DNA of 32,155 bases from Desulfobotulus mexicanus (GTDB lineage: Bacteria > Desulfobacterota > Desulfobacteria > Desulfobacterales > ASO4-4): assembly GCF_006175995.1 (NCBI RefSeq), contig NZ_VDMB01000017.1, forward strand, positions 50,149-82,303, given 5' to 3'. The notes beneath the pieces were generated by a model. That model did not search any database. It was not told the DNA's origin and was given only the letters and a program-made list of their open reading frames with translations. A program made the translations under genes and the position numbers. Of this stretch, positions 16,218 to 24,047 are shown piece by piece (position 1 is the first letter of the stretch; each line of letters opens with the position of its first letter).

Positions 16218-18221
16218 CTATGATGATCGGAGAAGCATTTCCAGCTCATCCTCTTCCATACCAGCCACTTCCCTGGCCATGTTTTTGGCAAGATCCTTGG
16301 TTTCATTGATTTTTTCGTCGGCCTCTTTTATGCCTTCAGAAACATTCCCCAGATTGGCTGCCACATCCCCCGTTACAGCCGCCTGTTCTTCAATGGCTGA
16401 GGCGATGCCCAGAACCGTTTCATTGATGATATGGACAATTCCTGCAATTTTTTCCATGTCATTAATGGCATGGCCCGAAGATGTCTGAACGCTGCTGATC
16501 CTTTCCTTGATATCTTCTGTGGCAGTGGCTGTCTGTCTGGCAAGACCTTTGATTTCATCTGCAACCACGGCAAAGCCTTTGCCTGCCTCACCGGCCCTTG
16601 CTGCTTCTATGGTGGCGTTCAGGGCCAGCAGATTGATCTGGGCTGAGATATCCGTAATGGTTTCTGTGAATTTACCTATTTCCTGCGATGCCGTGCCCAG
16701 TTGTTGCATCATTTTTGAAATGGATGCCACCTGATTTTCTGCATCATGGGCAGTGCCGCGGGCTTTTTCCGAACTTCTGGCAATTTCAGTGATGGTGGCA
16801 CTCATCTCTTCCGTTGCACCCGCCACAGATGAAAGGTTTTCCGATGCACGGTCCATGATTCCGGCCACCTGGCCTGTGTCCTTAACCATGGTTATGGCAA
16901 TCTCCTTTGCCCTTTTCTCCAGCTCTGCCTTCAGATGATAATGGCAGTTTTCCGGTCTGTTCAGGCCATTTTGAAGGGCAACGGCCATGGCATGGCAGGA
17001 CTTGTAACCGCAGGAGTTGCAGTTGTACATGTCTTTGGTGCTGTGTTTGCCCATGCTGGCGTAGGCATCCTTGAGTTTTGCATCGGGGATGTTGAATTCA
17101 AAGGAGTGGCTTTTGCTCCTGTCTTCATATTTTCTGTCATAAAGGCCTTTTTTCCAGTAGCGGTTCAAAAGGGTTTCCAAATTTTTTCTGGTCCGGTCAT
17201 CCGCTCGAAAACCCTGCTTTTTATACTGTTCCTTCATTTTTCGGCTGCGGGCCTCCACAAGGGATTCAATCTCATCGGGATGCATGCTTTTACCCAGAGT
17301 TGCAGTCCCTCCATTGCAGCCGGTATCGCAGTTCAGGCAGTCGATGAGCAGTGGAGCTTTACCGGAAGCAATCATGGGAGCAAGGCCTTCAAGGTAGTGA
17401 TAGACAACATGGGGCCCTTCTATTTTGCGGGCTGCGGAAGCAATGCCCGGTTTCCAGCGTTCAGCCGTTCGGAGAAGGCCGCCGGGTGTGGAAAAGAGGA
17501 CGGCCCGCTCTGCGGGCGGATTGTCGTATTCCAGGGCAGGAAAGGAGGCAAGGGAAATTCTGTTCTTCTGGAGATAATCCGCAATGGAGGAGAAGGTAAC
17601 ATTGTAATCCCCAAGACCCGTTGCATGGAATTCCCGTTTTTTTGCCCAACAGGGAGAAATGACAGCAAATTTTGCGCCTCTGTATTCGGGATAGAATTCC
17701 TGCACCATTTTTATGGTATGCAGCATGGGGCTGTGGGCCGGAGCGAGATAAGGCAGCAGTTCCGGATGGTATATTTCAATGAAGGAAACAATGGCAGGGC
17801 AGGGCTGGGCAATGACGGCCTTTGGGCTTTTAGCTTCAATATGTTCAAGGTAGCTGCGTATGGTGAGTTCCGCCCCGAAGCTGACATCGAAAAAGGCCTG
17901 AACACCGAGGGATTTAAGCCATCCGTTGAGGTTCAGATATTGCTCAGGAAAATTGGAGGCCACACCGGGGGCTACAATGGCAACGGTCTTTTCTCTGCGG
18001 GAAAGGGCCTCCATAAAAGGCTTAAAATCATCGATTCCATGGCGGGCATCGTGGGTGCAGGCAGTAAGGCACTGCCCGCATCCGATGCACAGATCCTGAA
18101 TGCATGCCACATGGTCGCCGCTGGCATCATTGCAGTAATATACGGGACAGACATAAACGCAGGCATGACAGTTCACGCATTTTTCACTGTCAACCTCAAT
18201 GATAGCAGGCAGTTTTTTCAT
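16218..18221 (-). CDS. Sensory [FeFe]-hydrogenase-like protein fused to a chemoreceptor signalling domain
   Basis: A 667-residue soluble fusion. Residues 15-55 hold two 4Fe-4S motifs ([22 protein letters not shown]). Residues 75-310 are an [FeFe]-hydrogenase H-cluster domain: Cys141 (AQPCPA), Cys191 (SPCWAKK), and Cys298 and Cys302 (CDTGC) match the four cluster ligands. The Cys used for proton transfer in catalytic enzymes is Pro140 here, as expected for a sensor rather than a turnover enzyme. A further 4Fe-4S domain follows at 401-426 (CNSCGYKSC...C). From 430 on there is an MCP coiled coil with tip [13 protein letters not shown] and no transmembrane helix. It probably reports H2 or redox state to CheA. 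AGGGAG precedes the ATG at 18221. Confidence 0.88.
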   Translation of the reverse strand: MKKLPAIIEVDSEKCVNCHACVYVCPVYYCNDASGDHVACIQDLCIGCGQCLTACTHDARHGIDDFKPFMEALSRREKTVAIVAPGVASNFPEQYLNLNGWLKSLGVQAFFDVSFGAELTIRSYLEHIEAKSPKAVIAQPCPAIVSFIEIYHPELLPYLAPAHSPMLHTIKMVQEFYPEYRGAKFAVISPCWAKKREFHATGLGDYNVTFSSIADYLQKNRISLASFPALEYDNPPAERAVLFSTPGGLLRTAERWKPGIASAARKIEGPHVVYHYLEGLAPMIASGKAPLLIDCLNCDTGCNGGTATLGKSMHPDEIESLVEARSRKMKEQYKKQGFRADDRTRKNLETLLNRYWKKGLYDRKYEDRSKSHSFEFNIPDAKLKDAYASMGKHSTKDMYNCNSCGYKSCHAMAVALQNGLNRPENCHYHLKAELEKRAKEIAITMVKDTGQVAGIMDRASENLSSVAGATEEMSATITEIARSSEKARGTAHDAENQVASISKMMQQLGTASQEIGKFTETITDISAQINLLALNATIEAARAGEAGKGFAVVADEIKGLARQTATATEDIKERISSVQTSSGHAINDMEKIAGIVHIINETVLGIASAIEEQAAVTGDVAANLGNVSEGIKEADEKINETKDLAKNMAREVAGMEEDELEMLLRSS

Positions 18222-18562
18222 AACAGCTCCCTTGTGGGCTTTGGTTTTTTTTAAATGAATCAGGTGCTTGAGAAGCAAGTACAAGGTGGTGGATCAGGCT
18301 GATATTCACTATCTACAGAGATAATATCCTGTGTTTGAAGGCAAAAGGCAAAGGCTTTCTGGTGATGCCGTGTTTTGTGGTGAACACCGTTATTTTGGCT
18401 GATACAGTGACGGGCTGTTTCAGAATATGCTTTCTGGTGTATAAAGCAGTTCCGCCTGTTTTTTATCTGAAAACGCATGTTTTTATTCAAAGACGGCAAA
18501 AAACGTCTTGATGCTTAAATGCTATGGCCTTATATTTTTGTCAAACGAATGGAGGTGCACCT
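18222..18562. other. Divergent intergenic region
   Basis: This 341-nt gap separates the divergently transcribed hydrogenase/MCP and antitoxin genes, so both promoters should lie here. I see an 11-bp direct repeat GCTTTCTGGTG (18354-18364 and 18429-18439) and a 6-bp stem with an A-rich loop (18490-18509) shortly upstream of the antitoxin. Neither can be assigned to a known regulator. Confidence 0.4.
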
Positions 18563-18814
18563 ATGGAAACAACGACCAGACGAACCACAGTTTATCTTGA
18601 TGAAATACTTCATAAAGCTCTTAAGTTGAAAGCTTTTGAAACATCCCGTTCCATATCGGACCTTGTTAATTCGGCCATCAGAGAAGCCCTTGCCGAAGAT
18701 GCCGCAGATCTTGCCGCATTCGAAAACCGGATGGATGAGCCTTTGATCAGCTATGATGAAATGGTAAAAAGGCTAAAAAATGATGGCCTGATGGATAAGG
18801 ACAAAGTTATCTGA
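18563..18814 (+). CDS. Ribbon-helix-helix (CopG-type) antitoxin, orphan
   Basis: An 83-residue protein with an N-terminal RHH DNA-binding unit (TTRRTTVYLDEILHKAL, then SRSISDLVNSAIREAL) and an acidic C-terminal toxin-binding-like tail (ENRMDEPLISYDEMVKRLK). Proteins of this type normally repress their own operon and neutralise a RelE/ParE toxin encoded directly downstream. Here no RelE/ParE-like frame follows; a nuclease fragment does instead. The ATG at 18563 has GGAGGT at good spacing, so the 13 upstream codons in frame are not used. Confidence 0.8.
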   Translation: METTTRRTTVYLDEILHKALKLKAFETSRSISDLVNSAIREALAEDAADLAAFENRMDEPLISYDEMVKRLKNDGLMDKDKVI

Positions 18815-18843
18815 CCCCCTTATCCGGTGATTATGGTGCCGAT

Positions 18844-19161
18844 GTGGTTGTGTTTTCAGAAAAAGGCAATGCTCTCATTCAATGTAAAACCAGTATGTAT
18901 AGTCTGGAAGATGCTAAAATGGTTTTGGAACCTTATAATGCGCGACCCGAGTATGAGGCTCGTTTTCATAAAGAATTTCCAAAACTGATTTTTTGCACCA
19001 ATGCTTTGCATGTGGGAAATAAGGTCAGGGAAAAAGTAAAAAAATATGGGATAGACATCTGGACGGCAAAGGAGATGGGACGCTTGTTGGATATATCTAC
19101 GGTTCATTATGAAGATCTGTTGCGCTGGGAGTCTGCCGAACGCCTGTCTCTGGATTCATGA
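18844..19161 (+). CDS. Mrr-like restriction endonuclease fragment
   Basis: The frame is open from 18799 and reads SGDYGADVVVF then ALIQCK, which fits the D...(Q)xK core of PD-(D/E)xK nucleases of the Mrr_cat type. Such a domain normally starts 25-40 residues earlier with a helix containing a conserved Glu, and that part is missing, replaced by the end of the antitoxin gene in another frame. The only initiator (GTG 18844) has no ribosome site and would cut into the active site. The C-terminal part is intact-looking and ends in LLRWESAERLSL. It is probably a 5'-truncated pseudogene. Confidence 0.5.
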   Translation: MVVFSEKGNALIQCKTSMYSLEDAKMVLEPYNARPEYEARFHKEFPKLIFCTNALHVGNKVREKVKKYGIDIWTAKEMGRLLDISTVHYEDLLRWESAERLSLDS

Positions 19162-19228
19162 AAACGCTATCCATGTGTATAAAAAGAAAATTCAGCCATA
19201 TTACAGATGGCAGAAATGGAATAAGCCA

Positions 19229-20500
19229 ATGCATGAAAAGTCCCTTGACCTTCTCAGGCGTATTGCCCTTGGAGAAGATTCGTCACTTGAACTTAAGGTT
19301 CTTGAATTCAGCGGGAACAGGATTGCAGAATCCCACAGAAGTGGCGTGGCGGATGAATTGGCGGCCATGGCCAATACGGTAAAGGGAACCATGGTGCTGG
19401 GGGTGGATGGCAGAACCAGAAAAATCCTTGGTATCCCCTTTGAAAAGCTGGATATTGCGGAAGACTGGGTGCGTTCCCTGTGTAATGATGCCATCACACC
19501 GCCCCTGGACTGCGTGATCCGCAAGCTGTTCCTTGAAGATGATGGGGGAGAAGAGAAGGCCGTTTTGTGCATTGATGTGCCTAAAAGCCTGTTTGTGCAT
19601 AAAAGTCCCAATGGTTATTTCCGACGTATTGGCAGTTCCAAACGGGAGATGCCACCGGATGCCCTTGCCCGTCTTTTTCAGCAGCGAAGTCAGGCGAGAT
19701 TGATTCGTTTTGATGAACAGACGGTACCGCATACCGACCTTCAGGATTTAAGCCCTGTACTATGGAATCGTTTCCGCACGGTTCTTTCTCCAAAGGAGGA
19801 TCAGGAGTTTCTGGAAAAAATGAAGCTGATCGCTCCGGATGAAGACGGAGGTATCCGTGCAACGGTAAGCGGTGTGCTCATGGTTTGTGATTCACCGGAA
19901 AAATTTATGCCCAGTGCCTTTATTCAGGCGGTGTGTTACCGGGGAAATGAAAGGACTGCTGCTGCCCAGCTGGATGCCAGGGATATTGTGGGGCCTCTGG
20001 ATGTTCAGATAAGGGAAGCCTGCAACTTTGTGGAACGGAATATGCGTGTGTATGCCACCAAGGCACCCAACCGTATTGAAATTCCTCAGTTTTCCATGAG
20101 TGCAGTCTTTGAGGCCGTTGTGAATGCCGTGGCCCACAGGGATTATTCCATTTACGGTTCCAGAATCCGTATGCACCTTTTTTCAGATCGCCTTGAAATT
20201 TTTTCACCGGGAACCATCCCCAATACCATGACCATAGAAAGTCTTTCGGAAAGGCAGTCTTCCCGCAATGAACTGCTTTCTTCCCTGCTGGCACGGTGTC
20301 CCCTTAATGTGAATGCAGCAGGCAGTCGGAGGGAATTTATCATGGACAGGCGGGGTGAGGGGGTTCCTATTATTATAGTGGAAAGCGAGCGGCTTTCGGG
20401 CAGAAAGCCGGAGTATCGTCTGATTGATGATGCAGAATTGAAACTGACCCTTTTTGCGGCAAAGTCTCCCCATGGGGATGTAGATGGGCTGATTTCATAA
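19229..20500 (+). CDS. AlbA_2-domain ATP-binding protein (Schlafen-like, putative transcriptional regulator)
   Basis: A 423-residue protein. The N-terminal ~130 residues match the AlbA_2/Schlafen-like nucleic-acid-binding domain (SSLELKVLEFSGN, then GTMVLGVDG). The C-terminal part carries the histidine-kinase-like ATPase segment typical of this family (NAVAHRDYS, RLEIFSPGTIP). Such proteins occur scattered near defence and toxin genes; their role is not well established. The ATG at 19229 has only a weak GGA nine bases upstream. It lies 67 nt after the nuclease fragment. The end of the ORF is a normal family end. Confidence 0.75.
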   Translation: MHEKSLDLLRRIALGEDSSLELKVLEFSGNRIAESHRSGVADELAAMANTVKGTMVLGVDGRTRKILGIPFEKLDIAEDWVRSLCNDAITPPLDCVIRKLFLEDDGGEEKAVLCIDVPKSLFVHKSPNGYFRRIGSSKREMPPDALARLFQQRSQARLIRFDEQTVPHTDLQDLSPVLWNRFRTVLSPKEDQEFLEKMKLIAPDEDGGIRATVSGVLMVCDSPEKFMPSAFIQAVCYRGNERTAAAQLDARDIVGPLDVQIREACNFVERNMRVYATKAPNRIEIPQFSMSAVFEAVVNAVAHRDYSIYGSRIRMHLFSDRLEIFSPGTIPNTMTIESLSERQSSRNELLSSLLARCPLNVNAAGSRREFIMDRRGEGVPIIIVESERLSGRKPEYRLIDDAELKLTLFAAKSPHGDVDGLIS

Positions 20501-20561
20501 GTCTGGCCTGTGTTTATTGGCCCTTGTTGGCAGAAACTTTGCCCGAAGCATTTAATTTTTT

Positions 20562-20891
20562 TTATGTTTGCCTGCATTCTTGCGTATCAGAATACTTTCC
20601 GGACAGCCTCGCAGCCATTTTTTGGGCCATGAGCGCTTTGGGGTAGTTTTGCATATGCAGGGCGGAAATGGCAAGGAGGCGGCAGGCTTCAGGGCTGGCT
20701 TTCAGGGAAACCCAGCGGCTGGAGTGTATGTACAGGGTTTCCATATCTTTTTTTTCATGGGCCTGACGGGCTTTTATGGCATGATTTTCAGCTTCTTTCT
20801 CCACATCCAGAAAAAGCTGGAGATCCAGTTTGCAGCGGTGGCAGGTGGTTTTTTCTGCAGTTTTGGCTTTGCATGCCGGGCAGGTATCCAT
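20562..20891 (-). CDS. Zinc-ribbon protein with helical (TPR-like) tail in chaperone cluster
   Basis: A 109-residue protein with a zinc ribbon at its N-terminus (Cys4, Cys7, Cys17, Cys20; CPAC and CHRC). An all-helical remainder has a TPR-like pattern (ACRLLAISALHMQNYPKALMAQKMA). It is the last gene of the minus-strand Hsp70 set, 99 nt after the Hsp70 stop, and that gap contains a REP-like hairpin. No named function is known to me. By position it may bind the Hsp70 or its clients. GGGATGAA precedes the ATG, a moderate ribosome site. Confidence 0.7.
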   Translation of the reverse strand: MDTCPACKAKTAEKTTCHRCKLDLQLFLDVEKEAENHAIKARQAHEKKDMETLYIHSSRWVSLKASPEACRLLAISALHMQNYPKALMAQKMAARLSGKYSDTQECRQT

Positions 20892-20942
20892 GGTGATTCA
20901 TCCCATATTTTGGAGGTCTGTTTTGATTTTAACGAAGAAGAA

Positions 20943-20968
20943 GGGCAGGCACAGGGGCCTGCCCCTAC
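20943..20968 (-). repeat. REP-like GTAG hairpin, copy 3
   Basis: GGGCAGGC (20943-20950) pairs perfectly with GCCTGCCC (20957-20964) around a 6-nt loop, followed by CTAC. On the minus strand this is GTAG plus hairpin, the same architecture as copy 1. It lies between the Hsp70 stop and the zinc-ribbon gene and could affect mRNA stability inside the operon. Confidence 0.6.
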
Positions 20969-20990
20969 TCCCCACTAATATTTGACAGCA

Positions 20991-22724
20991 TCAGTCAATA
21001 TAGAAAAGGATGTCCTCCAGTGCCATGCGGATGTCTTCCGCATCGTCCATGCGTTTTTCTTTGACGGCCTGGCGCAGGTCTTCCATGAGATTGATGATCT
21101 CATCCTTGTCTTCTTCGGCGGCCCGGTCCAGCTTTGACTTTGCATCTTCAAGGATTTCCTGGATGTCTGAAGGCAGGTCCGGGGCCTCTTCTTCCATTGT
21201 TTCCTGATCAGGACTTTCTTCTTCTCCCCAGAGGGTTTCCATGCGCTCACGGGAGCCGGCAATACTCAGCGCATCCTGGGAAAAGGCGTTTTCAATGACC
21301 GCCTCAAGGGAGTGGCCCGTAGCTTTTTCCTCTGCCCTGATCTTAAGGATGCCGTTCACATCCAGATCATAGCGGAAAATGATGGGAGCCTGCTCTTCCT
21401 GGGGGGTCAGTTCAAACATGTATTTTCCAATCAGTGTGTTTTCAGTGGCATCACTGTTTTCGCCCTGATAAACAAGGATTTCAATCTGCTTCTGATAAGG
21501 AACGACGGTAGTGAAAACATCGCTGCGGGAGGCGGGGAGCTTGGTGTTGCGGCGGATCAGGGGCACATAGCAGTATTCATATAATTCACCATCTCTATAT
21601 CCAAGGCTTGAAGTGCCAAAGGTATAGGGCGTGATGTCAATGAGGACGGTACTGGTTTCAATGCCCATTTCCCGGCCAGCCTGAATACCTGCGCCCAAGG
21701 CCACGCATAGATCCGGATCCACCTCGGAGTGGGGCAGGTGACCAAGCCTTTCCTCAAGGAGTCTGGAGATCATGGGAATGCGGGTGGACCCGCCCACAAG
21801 GAGGATTTTGTCCAGATCCGATGCCAGAATGCCCGCATCGTTTAAAGCCCTGCTAACCGCCTCCATGGTGCGTTCAATATCTTCCCGTATCATATCCTCA
21901 AAGTCCATCCGGGCCAGCTCATGGGTGAAGTGGATGGGCGTATCTTCCTTCTGGATAAGATGATCAAGGCTTATTTTTGTGTAGGGGGCTGTGGAAAGGG
22001 CGATTTTTGCTTCTTCCGCTGCCCTGAGCAGCCGGGCTGTGGCCTGGGGAATCCCTTCTACATCGGCCTCCTGCTCTTCTTTCAGCACTTCGGCCAGATG
22101 GGCTGCGAGTTTTCTGTCAAAATCATCACCACCCAGGAAGTTGTCCCCTGTGCTGGCCATAACCTCCACTACGCCATTTTCTATGTGCACAACGGAGACA
22201 TCAAAGGTGCCGCCCCCAAGGTCAAAGACCAGCACCTTACGGCTTTCTCCATCTCCCTGTTCATAGGCCAGCGCTGCTGCTGTGGGCTCGTTGATGATGC
22301 GTACCACCTCAAGGCCTGCAATTTCTCCGGCTTCCTTGGTGGCCTGACGCTGGCTGTCCGTGAAATATGCGGGTACGGTGATGACGGCTTTTCGGATGGG
22401 CTTTTGGAGTTCCTTTTCCGCCCTTTGTTTCAGGTGGCGAAGAATTGCCGCAGAGATTTCCTGGGGCCGGAATTCCTTGTCGCCCATGCTGACTTTTTTA
22501 TCAGACCCCATGAGGCGTTTCACCGAGGCCACGGTTTTTTCCGGAGCCACAAGCATCTGGTTTCTGGCTTCCATGCCCACGAGAAGACTTTCCGAGCGGT
22601 CCAGACCCACAACGGAGGGCAGAATGCCGTTGTCATTATCTGTGAGGATGATGGGTTTTCCGTCTTTAATAATGGAGACAACGGAGTTGGTGGTGCCAAG
22701 GTCGATGCCGATAATGGTTTCCAT
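20991..22724 (-). CDS. Hsp70-family chaperone (second DnaK-like protein)
   Basis: A 577-residue Hsp70. The ATPase domain is complete: phosphate 1 [12 protein letters not shown] (residue 4 on), phosphate 2 [12 protein letters not shown] near 168, and the adenosine motif [11 protein letters not shown] near 309. A substrate-binding beta-domain follows (about 360-490, including [15 protein letters not shown]). The lid is short, very acidic ([10 protein letters not shown]) and ends without the DnaK EEVD-like tail. It is shorter than DnaK (about 635), so it is an alternative Hsp70. AAGGA lies 9 nt before the ATG. The gene follows the GrpE-like gene by 40 nt, which points to a dedicated chaperone set. 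Confidence 0.92.
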   Translation of the reverse strand: METIIGIDLGTTNSVVSIIKDGKPIILTDNDNGILPSVVGLDRSESLLVGMEARNQMLVAPEKTVASVKRLMGSDKKVSMGDKEFRPQEISAAILRHLKQRAEKELQKPIRKAVITVPAYFTDSQRQATKEAGEIAGLEVVRIINEPTAAALAYEQGDGESRKVLVFDLGGGTFDVSVVHIENGVVEVMASTGDNFLGGDDFDRKLAAHLAEVLKEEQEADVEGIPQATARLLRAAEEAKIALSTAPYTKISLDHLIQKEDTPIHFTHELARMDFEDMIREDIERTMEAVSRALNDAGILASDLDKILLVGGSTRIPMISRLLEERLGHLPHSEVDPDLCVALGAGIQAGREMGIETSTVLIDITPYTFGTSSLGYRDGELYEYCYVPLIRRNTKLPASRSDVFTTVVPYQKQIEILVYQGENSDATENTLIGKYMFELTPQEEQAPIIFRYDLDVNGILKIRAEEKATGHSLEAVIENAFSQDALSIAGSRERMETLWGEEESPDQETMEEEAPDLPSDIQEILEDAKSKLDRAAEEDKDEIINLMEDLRQAVKEKRMDDAEDIRMALEDILFYID

Positions 22725-22764
22725 GGGTACAAATCCTTAGGGGTTGAAGTAGTACGATACTTTT

Positions 22765-23685
22765 TTATTCACTCACAATGACATCCGCATAGCGCAGCAC
22801 CGCATCTTTACGGATATAAGCGCTGGACAGGGTGCGTATGACTTTGCCGGAAGGAATATTTTCGCTGGCTTCCACATGGATGGCCTTCATCCATCTGGGA
22901 TCAAAGTCTTTCCCGTCCGTTTCAATGGCCCGGATGCCTGCTGTGGCAAAGGCCGCATCCAGGCGTTGCAGGGTAAGGGTGTAGCCTTCCTGCATGGCTG
23001 AAATGGCATTGGAACTGGAAGACCTGAAAAAGCGGAAGCCTTTTCTTTGGGGTGCCTTTGCCGCTTCCAGGCCCCTTAGAAGGGCATCCCGAACATCAAG
23101 AAAGGGTCGGATGGCATTTTGTTCCGCAGCGTCTCTGATGCGGACTTCCAGCTCCACCAGACTGGCGGTGCGGGACCGGAAAAGTTCTGCCGCATCATTA
23201 TGGTCGTCCATGAACTGCTGCAGGGTTTTGATGGCCCGGACCTGCTCCCTGTTCTGCATACGGATTTCCTGGCGCAGGCCTGAGAATTCGGAAAGAAGGG
23301 TGTAAAGATCGCAGCTTTCCATGCCTGCACCTTCAGAAGGCGGGGTGTCCGGCAGATCTTTGAGCCAGGTCTCAAAATCTTCAAGACTGCTTTTTTTCCA
23401 GTCTGTCAGGGGTGTATCTTTTTCTGACTTTTCCTGAACTTTTTGATTCAGTAGATGTGCAAGCCACTTAAGAAAGGGTAGGTAGCATTTTCTGTCCATC
23501 CAGAGGATAAGATTTTTCATGCGCCCATAGAGCCATGTGGCAAATATCTTAAGCTGGTCCCATATCCACAGGGTAAATATTTTCATTCGTCCGTATGACC
23601 AGATGGCAAATATTTTCCCTTGGCCGTATATCCAGATGAAAAGCCTGCGGATGAGCTGAAACAGGCTGAGAAGCAGTTTTTTCAT
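22765..23685 (-). CDS. GrpE-like nucleotide exchange factor with N-terminal 11-residue repeat array
   Basis: A 306-residue protein. The C-terminal ~55 residues match the GrpE beta-domain (FDPRWMKAIHVE, SGKVIRTLSSAYIRKDAVLRYA). The middle is a long helix as in the GrpE dimer stalk (about 110-245). The N-terminus (1-66) is unlike GrpE: Trp recurs at 18, 29, 40, 51 and 62 and Lys at 24, 35, 46 and 57, in units like IWSYGRMKIFT. That 11-residue period suits a long amphipathic helix lying on a membrane. The ATG overlaps the TGA of the J-like gene (ATGA), so translation is coupled. Its likely job is ADP release from the neighbouring Hsp70 at the membrane. Confidence 0.8.
   Translation of the reverse strand: MKKLLLSLFQLIRRLFIWIYGQGKIFAIWSYGRMKIFTLWIWDQLKIFATWLYGRMKNLILWMDRKCYLPFLKWLAHLLNQKVQEKSEKDTPLTDWKKSSLEDFETWLKDLPDTPPSEGAGMESCDLYTLLSEFSGLRQEIRMQNREQVRAIKTLQQFMDDHNDAAELFRSRTASLVELEVRIRDAAEQNAIRPFLDVRDALLRGLEAAKAPQRKGFRFFRSSSSNAISAMQEGYTLTLQRLDAAFATAGIRAIETDGKDFDPRWMKAIHVEASENIPSGKVIRTLSSAYIRKDAVLRYADVIVSE
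23488..23637 (-). repeat. 33-bp tandem repeat coding for 11-residue units
   Basis: About four and a half 33-bp units lie inside the GrpE-like gene, visible as recurring GGCAAATATTTT and CCATATCCA/CGTATGACC blocks. Units differ at many third positions, so this is an old expanded repeat under coding constraint rather than a recent slippage product. No unit is broken. Confidence 0.8.
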
Positions 23686-24023
23686 TTAGCTTTCCCCCAA
23701 TCTCTTACAGCACGCCCTGCCGGTCCCTTGCCCCTTTCCGCAGCAAGAATTTCTTTCAGAGTGGGTCTGCGGCGCTCAAGGCTGATTTCTCCTGTGATGA
23801 AATCCAGCCCCATATCTCCATCCCTGAATTTATAGCTTCCGAAAAGGCGGTTGTGTATGCGGCTTCTCTGGTCCTTGATACTGTCGTAGGATTCAGAGAA
23901 AATGCGGAAACGATCAGGATCTTTTTCCGGAGTATGCTCCCGTATTTTTTCAAGATAAGCTTTTCGGATTTCCTGATCCGAAGCCGATTCCGTGACTCCG
24001 AGTATGCGGTAATTTGTAAACAT
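23682..24023 (-). CDS. J-domain-like co-chaperone with HTP in place of HPD
   Basis: A 113-residue protein whose first ~62 residues follow the J-domain pattern: NYRILGVTESASDQEIRKAY for helices I-II and FRIFSESYDSIKD for helix III. In the loop, the HPD tripeptide needed to stimulate Hsp70 ATPase reads His30-Thr31-Pro32 (HTPEKDP). The C-terminal half is basic and ends GRAVRDWGKAK, without a zinc or client domain. GGGAG lies 7 nt before the ATG. The stop overlaps the GrpE-like start by 4 nt. Either the variant loop works with this particular Hsp70 or the protein has become a structural adaptor. Confidence 0.8.
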   Translation of the reverse strand: MFTNYRILGVTESASDQEIRKAYLEKIREHTPEKDPDRFRIFSESYDSIKDQRSRIHNRLFGSYKFRDGDMGLDFITGEISLERRRPTLKEILAAERGKGPAGRAVRDWGKAK

Positions 24024-24047
24024 GGTGCACTCCCTGGCACTGGGCCA

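Noticed and set aside
16218-16220. TAG read as pyrrolysine
   Set aside because: No pyl genes are in the window and no readthrough element is recognised; kept only as a remote option in the finding on this site.
16935-18254. A 439-codon open frame antisense to the hydrogenase/MCP gene
   Set aside because: It is a mirror of a cysteine- and GC-rich real gene, has no recognisable domain, and the opposite strand has clear Fe-S and MCP motifs.
18490-18509. Stem with A-rich loop upstream of the antitoxin considered as terminator
   Set aside because: Only 6 bp and no T-run after the stem in either direction.
21921-22781. A 286-codon open frame antisense to hsp70
   Set aside because: No domain, and it lies within the unmistakable Hsp70 ATPase region on the other strand.
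23488-23637. Regular 33-bp repeats considered as a CRISPR or minisatellite
   Set aside because: Repeats are contiguous without spacers, keep the reading frame and encode a consistent 11-residue pattern, so they are a protein repeat.
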